From contig NC_006513.1 of the NCBI RefSeq assembly GCF_000025965.1, forward strand, positions 3,775,400-3,839,399: a stretch of 64,000 bases of DNA, written 5' to 3'. Source of the stretch: Aromatoleum aromaticum EbN1. GTDB taxonomy: Bacteria > Pseudomonadota > Gammaproteobacteria > Burkholderiales > Rhodocyclaceae. A model generated the notes under the pieces. It was not told where the DNA came from, made no database searches, and saw nothing but the letters and a program-made list of their open reading frames with translations. A program made the translations under genes and the position numbers. The number at the start of each line of letters is the position of its first letter. Position 1 is the stretch's first letter. Shown here in pieces: positions 23,728 to 33,803 of this stretch.

Positions 23728-25592
23728 ACCTGGATCTCATCAACCTTGTGGCCCGCCAGCGCCGAACGGATGCTGTTGTCCATCCGTCGGGCGGCGAATT
23801 CATCGGTGGCACGGGCGAGTGCCTCGATGCCCTTCTTCACAATGCGGGGGTCGTCGCCCGCTGCGAGCTGCTTCAGTTCGGCGATCGCGACCTCGATGGA
23901 CGCGCGCTCGTCGGCGTTGAGGAGCGCACCGTCCTGCTCCAGCGCGTGGGTGGTCGCCTCGATGACCCGTTCGGCCTCGACCTGCTGTTCGCGCAGGGCT
24001 CGAGCATGCATGTCGTCGCCGACGTGCTCGACGCCTTCTTTCAGCATGCTCGCGATCTCGTCGTCGGTCAGTCCGTACGAAGGTTTCACCAGGACGCTCG
24101 CCTCGACTCCGGACGACATTTCGCGCGCCGACACCGACAGCAGCCCGTCGGCGTCGACCTGGAACGCGACGCGGATGCGCGCGGCGCCTGCCACCATCGG
24201 CGGAATGCCCCGCAGTTCGAAACGTGCCAGCGAACGGCAATCCTTGACCATCTCGCGCTCGCCCTGCACGACATGGAAAGCCATCGCAGTCTGCCCATCC
24301 TTGAACGTCGTGAACTCCTGCGCACGGGCAATCGGGAGCGTCGAGTTGCGCGGCACGACTTTTTCGGTCAGCCCGCCCATCGTCTCCAGGCCCAGTGATA
24401 GCGGAATCACGTCGAGCAGCAGCCACTCGTCCTCGTCCTTGCGGTTGCCTGCAAGCACGTTCGCCTGGATTGCCGCGCCGAGCGCGACCACCTTGTCCGG
24501 ATCGAGGTTCGTCAGCGGTTCCTGTCCGAAAAACTCCGCGACCGCGCGCTGCACGTGCGGCATCCGCGTCGCCCCGCCGACCATCACGACGCCCTTCACG
24601 TCCTCCGGCCCGAGGCCCGCGTCGCGCAAGACCTTGCGCATCGGCGCCATGGTCTTGGCGATCAGGTGCTGCGTCATCGTCGCGAACTCTTCGCGAGTGA
24701 CGACCAGATTGACTTCCTCGTCCGACGACAGCCTGGCCCGGATCGGAGCTTCCTCGCTGGCGGTCAGGAGTTCCTTCGCTTCGCGCGCTTTCATCAGCAG
24801 ACGGCGGGAGTCATCGCTCGTCGGCGGTTCGATCGCGGCCTTGTCGAGAATCCAGCAGAACAGGCGGTGATCGAAGTCGTCGCCGCCGAGCGCGGCGTCG
24901 CCGTTGGTCGCCAGCACTTCGAAAATGCCGCGCGACAGCTTCAGGATCGACAGGTCGAACGTGCCGCCGCCCAGGTCGTAAATCGCATAGACGCCCTCGG
25001 ACGCATTGTCGAGCCCGTACGCGACCGCAGCTGCCGTCGGCTCGTTGAGGAGGCGCAGCACGTTCAGTCCGGCGAGCTTCGCCGCGTCCTTCGTCGCCTG
25101 TCGCTGGGCATCGTCGAAATATGCCGGGACGGTGATGACCGCGCCGGTCAGCGGACCGCCCAGGCTCGCTTCGGCGCGGGCGCCGAGCGTCTTCAGGATT
25201 TCGGCTGAAATCTCGACCGGCGTCTTCACGCCCTGCACGGTGCGCAACCGCACCATGCCGCCGGCGTCGATGAAGTCGTAGGGCGTCGATTCAACGTGTG
25301 AAACGTCTTTCAGGCCGCGCCCCATGAAGCGCTTCACCGACATGATCGTGTTCTTCGGGTCGGTGGTGTGGGCAGCGGCCGCTGTCTGGCCGACTTCGAT
25401 CCGTCCATCGGCGTGGTAGCGCACGATCGACGGCAGCATCGAGCGGCCCGCCTCATCGGCGAGACACACGGCGATGCCGTTGCGGACAGTCGCAACGAGA
25501 GAATTGGTGGTACCCAGGTCTATCCCAACCGCGAGCCGGTGCTTGTGCGGCTCGGCGGACTGGCCGGGTTCAGCGATTTGCAGAAGGGCCAT
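23724..25592 (-). CDS. hscA: Fe-S assembly Hsp70 chaperone HscA
   Basis: A 622-residue DnaK-type chaperone with the [19 protein letters not shown] phosphate loop, the [20 protein letters not shown] segment and the [14 protein letters not shown] motif, then the substrate domain and a helical lid. Length and operon position identify HscA, which with HscB releases clusters from IscU onto target proteins. The start overlaps the hscB stop codon by one base. Confidence 0.96.
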   Translation of the reverse strand: MALLQIAEPGQSAEPHKHRLAVGIDLGTTNSLVATVRNGIAVCLADEAGRSMLPSIVRYHADGRIEVGQTAAAAHTTDPKNTIMSVKRFMGRGLKDVSHVESTPYDFIDAGGMVRLRTVQGVKTPVEISAEILKTLGARAEASLGGPLTGAVITVPAYFDDAQRQATKDAAKLAGLNVLRLLNEPTAAAVAYGLDNASEGVYAIYDLGGGTFDLSILKLSRGIFEVLATNGDAALGGDDFDHRLFCWILDKAAIEPPTSDDSRRLLMKAREAKELLTASEEAPIRARLSSDEEVNLVVTREEFATMTQHLIAKTMAPMRKVLRDAGLGPEDVKGVVMVGGATRMPHVQRAVAEFFGQEPLTNLDPDKVVALGAAIQANVLAGNRKDEDEWLLLDVIPLSLGLETMGGLTEKVVPRNSTLPIARAQEFTTFKDGQTAMAFHVVQGEREMVKDCRSLARFELRGIPPMVAGAARIRVAFQVDADGLLSVSAREMSSGVEASVLVKPSYGLTDDEIASMLKEGVEHVGDDMHARALREQQVEAERVIEATTHALEQDGALLNADERASIEVAIAELKQLAAGDDPRIVKKGIEALARATDEFAARRMDNSIRSALAGHKVDEIQV

Positions 25593-26125
25593 CAGGTCTC
25601 CAGCGCCTCGAGGGCGTCGTCGATCTCGTGTTGGATTTTTTCCATGAACATCAGCCGGCGGACGATTTCGGCAGCCGCCGCGAAGTCATGGCGCTCGTCG
25701 ATGGTGCGTTCGAGTTCGTCGAACACTTCCCGCGCGTGATGCCGCAGCCGGTGATGCAACTGCGTGAGCTCGTGCCCTTCGCCGGCTGCGCGCGCCTCCT
25801 CCACCGCTTCGCGCCACTCCATCTGTTCCATCAGAAACGCGGAGGACATAGCGGTGTTGGTGTGCAGCCCGGCGTCTACGCCAGCGAGCTCGAGCATGTA
25901 TTGCGCGCGTGGAAGCGGCTTGCGCAGTGTCCGAAAACCTTCATTCACCCGTGTCGCCCACTGCATCGACAGGCGTTTCTCCACGTCCGGCAGGTGCGCG
26001 AAACGGTCGGGATGGACCTGCCCCTGCAGATCGTGATAAGCCATCTCCAGCGCCGCTTCGTCAACGCGAAAACGCCGCGGCAGGCCGAAAAGGGCGAAGA
26101 AATCCTGTTGCAGGTCGATGCTCAT
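25592..26125 (-). CDS. hscB: Fe-S assembly J-domain co-chaperone HscB
   Basis: A 177-residue protein: N-terminal J domain ([20 protein letters not shown], then [14 protein letters not shown] with the essential HPD) and a C-terminal helical IscU-binding domain. It delivers IscU with its cluster to HscA and stimulates ATP hydrolysis. Sixteen bases separate it from iscA. Confidence 0.95.
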   Translation of the reverse strand: MSIDLQQDFFALFGLPRRFRVDEAALEMAYHDLQGQVHPDRFAHLPDVEKRLSMQWATRVNEGFRTLRKPLPRAQYMLELAGVDAGLHTNTAMSSAFLMEQMEWREAVEEARAAGEGHELTQLHHRLRHHAREVFDELERTIDERHDFAAAAEIVRRLMFMEKIQHEIDDALEALET

Positions 26126-26141
26126 GGGCTTTGCTCGGAGT

Positions 26142-26465
26142 TCAGACGTTGAAGCTTTCGCCGCAACCGCAAGCGTCCTTGACGTTCGGGTTGTTGAACT
26201 TGAAGCCCTCGTTCAGCCCTTCGCGGACGAAATCGAGTTCGGTGCCGTCCAGGTAGGCGAGGCTTTGCGGGTCGACGATGACCTTGACGCCATGACTTTC
26301 GAAGATCAGGTCCTCGTCATGCATGTCATCGACGAACTCGAGCCGGTAGGCCATGCCCGAACAGCCCGAGGTCTTGACCCCAAGGCGGATGCCGACACCC
26401 TTGCCGCGCTTGGCCATGAATTCCGACACGTGCTTGGCCGCGTTGGTGCTCAGTGTGACGCTCAT
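26142..26465 (-). CDS. iscA: A-type Fe-S carrier IscA
   Basis: A 107-residue A-type carrier. The three cluster/iron ligands are visible: one cysteine in [13 protein letters not shown] and two in the C-terminal CGCGESF. It passes clusters or iron to target proteins. It lies between iscU and hscB as in the classical isc order. Confidence 0.95.
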   Translation of the reverse strand: MSVTLSTNAAKHVSEFMAKRGKGVGIRLGVKTSGCSGMAYRLEFVDDMHDEDLIFESHGVKVIVDPQSLAYLDGTELDFVREGLNEGFKFNNPNVKDACGCGESFNV

Positions 26466-26482
26466 CGTTCAGTCTCCCGAAA

Positions 26483-26863
26483 TCAGCCTTGCTTCTTCTT
26501 GTAGTCCGCCACTGCCGCCTTGATCGCATCTTCCGCAAGGATCGAGCAATGGATCTTGACCGGCGGCAGCGCAAGTTCCTCGGCAATCTGGGTGTTCTTG
26601 ATCTCCAGTGCCTGATCGACGGTCTTGCCCTTGACCCATTCGGTCACCAGCGAGCTCGAGGCGATCGCGGAACCGCAACCGTAAGTCTTGAATTTCGCGT
26701 CCTCGATGACCCCGTCCTTGCCGACCTTGATCTGCAGTTTCATGACGTCGCCGCACGCGGGTGCGCCGACCATGCCGGTGCCGACCCCTTCGTCTTCCTT
26801 GCCGAAAGCGCCGACGTTGCGAGGATTCTCGTAGTGATCCAACACTTTTTCGCTATATGCCAT
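26483..26863 (-). CDS. iscU: Fe-S scaffold protein IscU
   Basis: A 126-residue scaffold with the three ligand cysteines in APACGDVMKL, TYGCGSAIASSS and KIHCSILAEDA, plus the HscA-recognition LPPVK motif just before the last cysteine. The start at 26863 (MAYSEKVLDHYENPRNVG) matches the family; an upstream extension has none. It is the substrate of IscS and of the HscA/HscB pair. Confidence 0.97.
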   Translation of the reverse strand: MAYSEKVLDHYENPRNVGAFGKEDEGVGTGMVGAPACGDVMKLQIKVGKDGVIEDAKFKTYGCGSAIASSSLVTEWVKGKTVDQALEIKNTQIAEELALPPVKIHCSILAEDAIKAAVADYKKKQG

Positions 26864-26889
26864 GTTGTCTTCTCCTGGGGGGATTTCGT

Positions 26890-28101
26890 TCAGTGTGCAG
26901 CCCATTGCACGCTGTCCAGATCGACGCCGTCCTGCACCATTTCCCACAGCGGTGACAGTTCGCGCAGCTTGCCGATCTTCTTGTGCAGCAGGTCGATCGT
27001 GTAGTCGACTTCTTCTTCGGTGGTGAAGCGCCCGATCGTAAACCGGATCGAGCTGTGTGCGAGCTCGTCGTTGCGGCCCAGCGCGCGCAGCACATAGGAC
27101 GGTTCGAGACTCGCTGACGTACAGGCCGAACCGCTCGACACCGCAACGTCCTTGATCGCCATGATCAGCGATTCGCCTTCGACGTACGCGAAAGAGATAT
27201 TCAGATTGTGCGGCACGCGGTGCTCGACGTCGCCGTTGATGTAGGTCGCGTCGATGTCCTGCAGGCCTTTCATCAGACGGTCGCGCAGCGCGCGGATGCG
27301 TTCGTTCTCGACCTTCATTTCCTCGCGCGCGATGCGGAAAGCTTCGCCCATGCCGACGATCTGGTGCGTCGCGAGCGTGCCGGAACGCAGCCCGCGCTCG
27401 TGGCCGCCGCCGTGCATCTGCGCTTCGAGACGTGCGCGCGGCTTGCGCCGGACGTACAGCGCGCCGATGCCTTTCGGGCCGTAGGTCTTGTGTGCCGAGA
27501 ACGACATCAGGTCCACTTTCAGCTTCGACAGGTCGATATCGACCTTGCCCGTCGCTTGCGCCGCATCGACGTGGAAGACGATGCCTTTTTCGCGGCAGAT
27601 CTCGCCGATTTCGGCAATCGGCTGGACCACGCCGATCTCGTTATTGACGAACATTATCGACACCAGCACGGTATCGGCCCGGATCGCATCTTTCAGAACC
27701 GACAGGTCGACGAGGCCGTTCTCCTGCACGTCGAGATAGGTCGCTTCGAAGCCCTGGCGCTCGAGTTCGCGGAACGTGTCGAGCACTGCCTTGTGCTCGG
27801 TCTTGAGCGTGATGATGTGCTTGCCCTTGCCCTTGTAGAACTGCGCCGCTCCCTTGATCGCGAGGTTGTTCGACTCGGTTGCGCCCGAAGTCCACACGAT
27901 TTCCTTGGCATCGGCATTGACCAGCCGGGCCACCTGCTCGCGCGCGTCTTCGACGGCCTTCTCGGCTTCCCATCCATAAGCGTGGGAGCGACTGGCCGGG
28001 TTGCCGAAATGCTCGGTAAGCCACGGGATCATTGCCTGTGCCACGCGCGGATCGACCGGCGTCGTGGCGGAGTAGTCCAGGTAAATCGGAAACTTGAGCA
28101 T
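26890..28101 (-). CDS. iscS: cysteine desulfurase IscS
   Basis: A 403-residue group I cysteine desulfurase: PLP lysine in [19 protein letters not shown] and the mobile catalytic cysteine in [19 protein letters not shown]. It feeds sulfur to IscU, and in other bacteria also to tRNA thiolation. The ATG at 28101 has GGAGG eight bases upstream; an ATG nine codons earlier is less likely. A second desulfurase gene precedes it in the same operon. Confidence 0.96.
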   Translation of the reverse strand: MLKFPIYLDYSATTPVDPRVAQAMIPWLTEHFGNPASRSHAYGWEAEKAVEDAREQVARLVNADAKEIVWTSGATESNNLAIKGAAQFYKGKGKHIITLKTEHKAVLDTFRELERQGFEATYLDVQENGLVDLSVLKDAIRADTVLVSIMFVNNEIGVVQPIAEIGEICREKGIVFHVDAAQATGKVDIDLSKLKVDLMSFSAHKTYGPKGIGALYVRRKPRARLEAQMHGGGHERGLRSGTLATHQIVGMGEAFRIAREEMKVENERIRALRDRLMKGLQDIDATYINGDVEHRVPHNLNISFAYVEGESLIMAIKDVAVSSGSACTSASLEPSYVLRALGRNDELAHSSIRFTIGRFTTEEEVDYTIDLLHKKIGKLRELSPLWEMVQDGVDLDSVQWAAH

Positions 28102-28124
28102 CGGGTTCCTCCGTCGATCTGCGT

Positions 28125-29279
28125 TCAAGATTGGACCGCCATTGCGGTCAGGTTATTCAATTCGTTCGTCAGGCGTTCGAAGGTTGCGAGGAAGCCTTCG
28201 ACGTCTGTCAGGGTCGTGTCGCGGCCGAGGCTGACGCGCACCGCACCCCGCGCGGCGTCGCGTTCGACGCCCATCGCGAGCAACGTATGCGACGGCTCGG
28301 GGTTGGCGCTCGAGCAGGCCGATCCGCTCGCGCACGCGAAACCCGCGCGGTCGAGCTTCGCGACAAGCGTTTCGCCATCGAAACCGTCGGCAGCGAAAAA
28401 CGTCGTGTTCGGCAGGCGCGGCGCCCCGGCCGAGAAAATTCTCATGCCGTGCGCCACGAGGCCGGCTTCCAGCCGATCTCGCAATCCCGCCAGGCGCCCT
28501 GCTTCGCTTTCGAGCCGTGCCGTCGCATGTTCGCATGCGACGCCGAAACCGACGATCGCCGCCACGTTCTCGGTCCCGGAGCGCAGGCCGCGCTCCTGAC
28601 CGCCTCCGGCGATCTGCGGCGCCAGCTCGAGTCGCTTGTCGATCACCAATGCACCGGCGCCGAGAGGACCCCCGATCTTGTGCGCGGAGAGCGTCATCGC
28701 GTGCACACCGAGCGCACGAAAATCGACGGGGATCTTCCCGAGCCCCTGCACCGCATCGCTATGAAACCACGTCCCGGCCGTTCTTGCATCGTGCGCCAAG
28801 GCAGCGACATCCTGCAGCACGCCGGTCTCGTTGTTCGCCAGCATCACCGAAACCAGCGACGGCTTCGCATCGAGCACCGCTTTCCAGTCGTCGCCATCGA
28901 TTCGCCCCGCGGTATCGACGGCGATTTCGCGCAGCGTCCAGCCGCCGCGCCGCAGCTGCCTTGCCGGCTCCCGCACGCAGGGATGCTCGATCGCCCCGAC
29001 GGCCACGAGTCCCGGCTTCATCAGTGCTGCCGCGCCCTTGATGAAGAGGTTGTTCGCTTCGGAGCCGCAACTCGTGAAAATCACTTCGGTCGGGTGCGCA
29101 CCGACTGCCGCCGCGACCCGAGCGCGCGCCTCGTCGATCGCCGCCCTCGCCTGCCGCCCGTACTCGTGCCGGCTGGACGCATTGCCGAAACGGGCGTCGA
29201 GCCACGGCAGCATTGCCGCGCGCACGACAGGATCGAGCGGCGTGGTGGCGTTCCAGTCGAGGTAGACGGGGGCGAACAT
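28125..29279 (-). CDS. second, NifS-like cysteine desulfurase in the isc operon
   Basis: A 384-residue group I desulfurase, clearly related to but distinct from the adjacent IscS. It begins [20 protein letters not shown], has the PLP lysine in [16 protein letters not shown] and the catalytic cysteine in [20 protein letters not shown]. All catalytic elements are intact, so it is not a decayed copy. It lies between iscR and iscS with 23-base gaps and so shares the iscR promoter. Possible roles are sulfur supply for another acceptor or a specialised NifS-type function. Which acceptor it serves cannot be told. Confidence 0.88.
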   Translation of the reverse strand: MFAPVYLDWNATTPLDPVVRAAMLPWLDARFGNASSRHEYGRQARAAIDEARARVAAAVGAHPTEVIFTSCGSEANNLFIKGAAALMKPGLVAVGAIEHPCVREPARQLRRGGWTLREIAVDTAGRIDGDDWKAVLDAKPSLVSVMLANNETGVLQDVAALAHDARTAGTWFHSDAVQGLGKIPVDFRALGVHAMTLSAHKIGGPLGAGALVIDKRLELAPQIAGGGQERGLRSGTENVAAIVGFGVACEHATARLESEAGRLAGLRDRLEAGLVAHGMRIFSAGAPRLPNTTFFAADGFDGETLVAKLDRAGFACASGSACSSANPEPSHTLLAMGVERDAARGAVRVSLGRDTTLTDVEGFLATFERLTNELNNLTAMAVQS

Positions 29280-29301
29280 GGCTGATGCTTCCGCTTTCGG
29301 T

Positions 29302-29784
29302 TTACGCAGCCGCCACTTCGCGCACCGAGATCATCGCGCGCCGCCGCACGTCCTTCAGCACACTCGTCTCCGATTCGGCCTTGACTTCGCGCATCACCAG
29401 CGCAGCGAGCGTGACCGAATCGAGGTACTCGTACATCCGCTTGTTCAGGTTCGCCCACAGGTCGTGGGTCAGGCAACGTTGTTCGTCGTGGCAATTCTGC
29501 CTGCCGCCGCACTGGGTGGCGTCGAGCGGCTCATCGACCGCGACGATGACGTCCGCGACGGTGATCCGGCTCATGTCACGCGCAAGCCGGTAACCGCCGC
29601 CGGGGCCGCGCACGCTGGACACCAGCTTGTGGCGACGCAGTTTTCCGAACAGCTGTTCGAGGTAGGACAACGAAATCTTCTGACGCTCGGCGATGCCCGC
29701 CAGCGTCACCGGGCCTTCGGTCTGGCGCGATGCCAGATCGATCATGGCGGTTACCGCGAATCGTCCCTTGGTGGTGAGTCTCAT
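29302..29784 (-). CDS. iscR: Rrf2-family Fe-S sensing repressor IscR
   Basis: A 160-residue winged-helix regulator. The recognition region is [18 protein letters not shown] with the wing [12 protein letters not shown]. Cluster ligands are three cysteines in [13 protein letters not shown] and the histidine three residues later, the IscR pattern for a [2Fe-2S] cluster. Holo-IscR represses the isc operon, and an IscR-like site overlaps its own promoter. The ATG at 29784 is preceded by GAGGAG. Confidence 0.96.
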   Translation of the reverse strand: MRLTTKGRFAVTAMIDLASRQTEGPVTLAGIAERQKISLSYLEQLFGKLRRHKLVSSVRGPGGGYRLARDMSRITVADVIVAVDEPLDATQCGGRQNCHDEQRCLTHDLWANLNKRMYEYLDSVTLAALVMREVKAESETSVLKDVRRRAMISVREVAAA

Positions 29785-29842
29785 GTTAGCTCCTCGCATG
29801 GCGGAGATTGCCGCCCGGGTAAATACCCGAACGTTTCACTCG

Positions 29843-29871
29843 ACTATACGTAACCCGACAAAATCGGTCAA
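29843..29871 (-). promoter_or_regulatory. iscR promoter with overlapping IscR type-1-like site
   Basis: On the minus strand, TTGACC (29866-29871), 17 bases, then TATAGT (29843-29848) make a near-consensus sigma-70 promoter about 58 bases before the iscR ATG. The -35 box and spacer read TTGACCGATTTTGTCGGGT, which has the imperfect dyad expected of an IscR type 1 site, so holo-IscR would block RNA polymerase. Confidence 0.7.
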
Positions 29872-29898
29872 CTACTCCGGGAGCGGATCGCGGCGCGT

Positions 29899-30666
29899 TC
29901 AATCAACCATTTTCGAGAGGCGCTGGGCATCGAATTCGTCGCTCTGCTCGATCGTCGAATCCAGCCTCACACCGGCCTTTTCGAGCTGTTCGACGAGTAG
30001 CTGAATACGACGATCGGTTTCGACCGCGTGATCCAGCAGGCCGTGCATCGCCTTCGCGATCGGGTCGTCCATCTGCTTGGTGACGCCATATGCCGAGAAG
30101 CCCATCTGCTCGGCCTTCTGCTCGCGCGCCTTGTCACGCGCATCGGTGCGTTCCGGATCGATGACGCGGGCAGGATTGCCGACCGCCGTCCTTCCGGCCG
30201 GCACCGGCTTGACGACGACGGCATTGGAGCCGATGCGTGCGCCATCACCGACGGTGAAGCCGCCGAGCACTTTCGCGCCGGCGCCGACGACGACGCCGTT
30301 GCCGAGCGTCGGGTGGCGCTTGGTGCCGCGATACAGCGAGGTCCCGCCGAGCGTGACCGCCTGATAGATCGTGCAATCGTCACCGACTTCGGCGGTCTCG
30401 CCGATAACCACGCCCATGCCGTGGTCGATGAACACGCGTCGGCCTATCGTCGCCCCGGGATGGATCTCGATGCCGGTCAGGAAGCGCGAGATGTGACTGA
30501 CGAAACGGCCGATCCAGAACAGCTCGCGGGTCCACGCCGCGTGCGCGAGGCGGTGGAACATGAGCGCATGCACGCCGGGATAACAGGTCAGCACTTCCCA
30601 AGTGGAGCGGGCGGCGGGGTCGCGTTCGCGAACGCTGGCCAAGTCTTCGCGCAGGCGGCTGAACAT
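29899..30666 (-). CDS. cysE: serine O-acetyltransferase
   Basis: A 255-residue enzyme of the first step of cysteine synthesis. N-terminal helices ([20 protein letters not shown]) precede a left-handed beta-helix with the catalytic histidine region [20 protein letters not shown] and hexapeptide repeats to [22 protein letters not shown]-terminal tail of about 60 residues follows. It sits upstream of iscR on the same strand, a frequent arrangement that links cysteine supply to cluster assembly. Confidence 0.94.
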   Translation of the reverse strand: MFSRLREDLASVRERDPAARSTWEVLTCYPGVHALMFHRLAHAAWTRELFWIGRFVSHISRFLTGIEIHPGATIGRRVFIDHGMGVVIGETAEVGDDCTIYQAVTLGGTSLYRGTKRHPTLGNGVVVGAGAKVLGGFTVGDGARIGSNAVVVKPVPAGRTAVGNPARVIDPERTDARDKAREQKAEQMGFSAYGVTKQMDDPIAKAMHGLLDHAVETDRRIQLLVEQLEKAGVRLDSTIEQSDEFDAQRLSKMVD

Positions 30667-30716
30667 GGGTGATTTACTCCAGGAAACTTCGTTGCAGTAG
30701 TGAATTCCCGACTAGT

Positions 30717-31445
30717 TTAGTCGGGTTTGCGTTCGAGTGCACCCACGATGCCGCGGAGGATATTCACTTCCTCTTTTTCGAGCCGTACGCGCCCGAACAG
30801 GCGCCTGAGGCGCTGCAGCAAGCGCTTGGGATTGGCCGGATCGTAGAAGCCGCTGGCGGTCATCGCACGCTCGAGATGACGGTGAAAGCCCTCGATTTCC
30901 TCGAAGGTCGCGAGATCGGGCAATGGCTCGGCAGGCGGGGTCGGCGACAGCGCTGCCATTCGCAGTTCGTAGCACAGCAGTTGCACCGCAGCGCCGAGAT
31001 TCAGCGACGAAAACGCCGGATTCGCCGGGATCGACACCGGCATCGAGCAGCGTTCGACTTCATCATTCGTCAGGCCGCTCATCTCGGTGCCGAACACCAA
31101 GGCCACGTCGCCCTTTTCGGCAAACGCGACGAGTTCGGGCGCCGCTTCGCGCGCGCTGCGAACCGGCACCGACCGCTCGCGCCGCCGCGCGGTGATCGCC
31201 GCCGACAGGATCGTGCCGTGCAGCGCCTCGTCGAGCGAATCGACGACGCAGGCGCTCTCGAGCACGTCGGTCGCTCCGGAGGCGCGCGCATCGGCGACGG
31301 GATCCGGGAACGCAGACGGCGCGACCAGATACAGACGGGAGAGCCCCATCGTCTTCATCGCACGCGCGGCGGCGCCGATATTACCGGGATGGCTCGTGCG
31401 TGAAAGCACGATACGGATACGGTCAAGCGCGATGGCGCCGTTCAT
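30717..31445 (-). CDS. trmJ: tRNA (cytidine/uridine-32-2'-O)-methyltransferase TrmJ
   Basis: A 242-residue SPOUT-class enzyme. It has the N-terminal RIVLSRTSHPGNIGAAARAM, then LVFGTEMSGLTNDEV and the knot motif SIPANPAFSSLNLGAAVQLL, with a TrmJ-type C-terminal dimer extension. It methylates position 32 of tRNAs. The ATG at 31445 is chosen because similarity begins at once; longer upstream frames overlap suhB. It is divergent from suhB. Confidence 0.93.
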   Translation of the reverse strand: MNGAIALDRIRIVLSRTSHPGNIGAAARAMKTMGLSRLYLVAPSAFPDPVADARASGATDVLESACVVDSLDEALHGTILSAAITARRRERSVPVRSAREAAPELVAFAEKGDVALVFGTEMSGLTNDEVERCSMPVSIPANPAFSSLNLGAAVQLLCYELRMAALSPTPPAEPLPDLATFEEIEGFHRHLERAMTASGFYDPANPKRLLQRLRRLFGRVRLEKEEVNILRGIVGALERKPD

Positions 31446-31523
31446 ATTAAAATCTTGTGTTTTTTCGAATTTTCTTAAGCGGAGGCCCCTTCCGGGCAAC
31501 CTTCGCAAGCGAGACCGACGCGC

Positions 31524-32330
31524 ATGCATCCCACCCTGACCATTGCAGTGAAAGCCGCCCGCCGTGCGGGTACCGTCATCAACCGGGCCTCGATGCAGCT
31601 GGACATCCTGACCGTCCAGACCAAGTCGCCGAACGATTTCGTCACCGAAGTGGACCAGGCCGCCGAAGCGGCCATCATCGAAGTGCTGCGTGACGCCTAC
31701 CCGGAGCACGGCATTCTAGCAGAGGAGTCCGGAGAGTCTGCCGAGTCCGCGAACAGCGAATACCAGTGGATCATCGATCCGCTCGACGGCACGACGAACT
31801 TCATCCACGGCTTTCCGCAGTACGCAATCTCGATCGCGCTGGCGAAGAACGGAGTGCTTGAGCAGGCGGTCGTCTATGACCCGACGCGCAACGAGCTTTT
31901 CACTGCGACGAAAGGTCGCGGCGCTTTCCTCAACGATCGCCGCATCCGCGTTTCCAAGCGCACGCGGCTGAACGACGCACTCATCGGCACCGGCTTCCCG
32001 TATCGCGAATTCGACAACATCGACGCGTACCTGGGAATGTTCAAGGACCTGACGCAGAAGACCGCCGGCATCCGCCGCCCCGGTGCCGCGGCGCTCGATC
32101 TCTCTTACGTCGCGTGCGGACGGCTCGACGGTTTCTGGGAAATGGGCCTGCAGCCCTGGGACATGGCGGCCGGCGTGTTGATGATCCAGGAAGCCGGCGG
32201 ACTCGTCAGCGACCTCGCAGGCGAAGCGGCGTACATGGAAACCGGCAACGTCGTTGCCGGCACGCCCAAAGTGTTCGGCCAGCTGCTGCAGGTGATCCAG
32301 CCGCATCGCACGGCGTCTACCCGGGCCTGA
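31524..32330 (+). CDS. suhB: inositol-1-monophosphatase SuhB
   Basis: A 268-residue lithium-sensitive phosphatase-fold protein. Metal-site motifs are [26 protein letters not shown] and the distal [18 protein letters not shown]. SuhB hydrolyses inositol phosphate and in enterobacteria also joins the rRNA antitermination complex. The start at 31524 ([20 protein letters not shown]) fits the family. Downstream the gene density drops. Confidence 0.95.
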   Translation: MHPTLTIAVKAARRAGTVINRASMQLDILTVQTKSPNDFVTEVDQAAEAAIIEVLRDAYPEHGILAEESGESAESANSEYQWIIDPLDGTTNFIHGFPQYAISIALAKNGVLEQAVVYDPTRNELFTATKGRGAFLNDRRIRVSKRTRLNDALIGTGFPYREFDNIDAYLGMFKDLTQKTAGIRRPGAAALDLSYVACGRLDGFWEMGLQPWDMAAGVLMIQEAGGLVSDLAGEAAYMETGNVVAGTPKVFGQLLQVIQPHRTASTRA

Positions 32331-32562
32331 TCGTTCGCGGTGGACGACAGGCCGGACAGGATCGAACTGTTAATGGGCGCATTGACGAGATGAAGGTAAT
32401 GAACCCGCTCGCCGATTCTTGAGCCGGTGTACGACGGCGACGCGCCAACCTTGATCCTGCCCCTCCGCTGTGCCAGATTGGGTTTCGGCAATCCGCGCAG
32501 CGGAAGGTGCGACATGAAACATCGGAGCAGCTCACGACAAGCCGTTCGCTGCTGGCGGGCGC

Positions 32563-32886
32563 ATGCCAGAGTGGCTGATCGCGCTGGTTGCGGGTGACGT
32601 CGTGGTGGCCGATCCGCTTGCCCATGCGGAAGCGCGATTCCGGGCCCTCGAGAGCTACCGCGTCACGCTGTGCTCGTGGGCGGTTGACGGTCACCGCCAA
32701 GTGATTCGCTACGCGTGGCATAGACACGGGTGGGTACGGATGGATTTCCTCGAATTGCATCGCATCGCGGTGATGATCTACGACCCCCGGCACGGGCCGT
32801 GCGCGGCTGTCAGCCTGATCGAAACTGTTGACATGAACGACGCTGAGCTCGATATCCCGTTCCCCGAGCACTTTTTCACGCCATGA
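32563..32886 (+). pseudogene. possible remnant of a LolA-like/DUF1571-type exported protein
   Basis: A 107-codon frame whose middle part (ARFRALESYRVTLCSWAVDG, then YAWHRHGWVRMDFLELHRIA and VMIYDP) follows the repeat pattern of LolA-fold outer-membrane lipoprotein-sorting-like proteins: SYRVTL..., then W-x-R-M-D-F and a YDP turn. There is no signal peptide and no good ribosome binding site. The frame stops where such proteins would continue. I read it as decayed or truncated; a short intact protein remains possible. Confidence 0.35.
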
Positions 32887-32938
32887 AGCGCAGAGCAGGC
32901 ACAGCGCAGACATGGCGCCATCACCAAGAGAATGAACC

Positions 32939-33421
32939 ATGGGTCTCGCCAGCGCACGTTTCTTCAGCCTTCTGTTCGCCGCTCTGGCACTGGCTCCGGC
33001 CCTTGCGCATTTGCTGGAACTCCCCAACAAGATCGGTCTCACCCGCGATGATTACCTGACGGTGCAGCAAATCTACAGAGGGTGGGCTTTGCTCGGATTC
33101 GTCGTCGCCGGAGCGCTGCTGTCGACGCTCATCCTCACAGTCATGGTTCGTAAACGTCGCAAGGAATTCATGCTGGCTCTCGTCGGCTTTGCCTGTATTT
33201 TGGCGACGCAAGTCGTGTTCTGGACCTTTACATTTCCGACCAACCAGGCAACAAGCAACTGGACGGTACTACCTGAAGACTGGATGGCGCTTCGAGCGCA
33301 GTGGGAATACTCCCATGCGGCAAGCGCCGCGCTCAACCTCGTCGCCCTGATCGCATTGATCGCTTCAGTCCTGGCCAGCGCCGAAGCGCACACAATCCCA
33401 CCTTGTCGAGCCGGCCGGTAA
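32939..33421 (+). CDS. DUF1772-like small membrane protein
   Basis: A 160-residue protein with four predicted membrane helices (about 5-25, 48-70, 78-98 and 133-150). The arrangement and the TRDDYLTVQQIYRGWALLG and PTNQATSNWTVLPEDWMALR segments resemble DUF1772 (anthrone-oxygenase-like) membrane proteins. Function is unknown. It lies at the left end of the accessory region with no clear operon partner. Confidence 0.6.
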   Translation: MGLASARFFSLLFAALALAPALAHLLELPNKIGLTRDDYLTVQQIYRGWALLGFVVAGALLSTLILTVMVRKRRKEFMLALVGFACILATQVVFWTFTFPTNQATSNWTVLPEDWMALRAQWEYSHAASAALNLVALIALIASVLASAEAHTIPPCRAGR

Positions 33422-33803
33422 AACAGCGCACCTGCGCCTCCAAGGCAGGTGCGAAGCGGGCGCAAGCCCTCAGGCTGAGTTGTGGCCCGGGCGTAGGCTT
33501 TGATGTCGAAGACGTGCAATTTCAGCAACGAGCAATCCGGCTATACAGCGAGCCATGAGCGCTCCCGTGCAGACCGAGCGTGAGTAAAGTAGAGTTTGCT
33601 GCAACAACAGAATGCAATTAACCGTCCGGCAAGACTAATTTCCTTTTGAGGAACCTCAAAGCGTTGCTGTCCTTTCTGGATGGTTAATTGCATTTTGATG
33701 ATTGCATCAACATGCTTCCATTCGCATAACATCTCCCTGAGCTCCCTGCGAAGCCTTTGCACGACCTAGAATAGGACTTCGGCCCGAGTTGACCCGATTG
33801 CCC
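33422..33803. other. intergenic region rich in dyads, no gene seen
   Basis: The 382 bases before the recombinase gene hold a perfect nine-pair hairpin at 33427-33453 (CGCACCTGC/GCAGGTGCG, no T run, so not a clear terminator) and the nested inverted repeat described separately. From about 33580 the sequence is noticeably AT-richer than its surroundings. Confidence 0.6.
33611..33694. repeat. nested inverted repeat upstream of the recombinase gene
   Basis: AATGCAATTAACC (33611-33623) recurs inverted as GGTTAATTGCATT (33682-33694), 13 of 13 bases, with partial extension inwards. Centred between the arms is a second perfect dyad, TTTGAGG-AA-CCTCAAA (33645-33660). The recombinase start codon is 110 bases to the right. 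It could be a recombination site for that enzyme, an operator, or a cruciform-forming element. Confidence 0.6.

Noticed and set aside
33427-33453. Hairpin after the DUF1772-like gene as an intrinsic terminator
   Set aside because: The nine-pair stem is perfect, but no T run follows on either strand, so I only record it as a hairpin.
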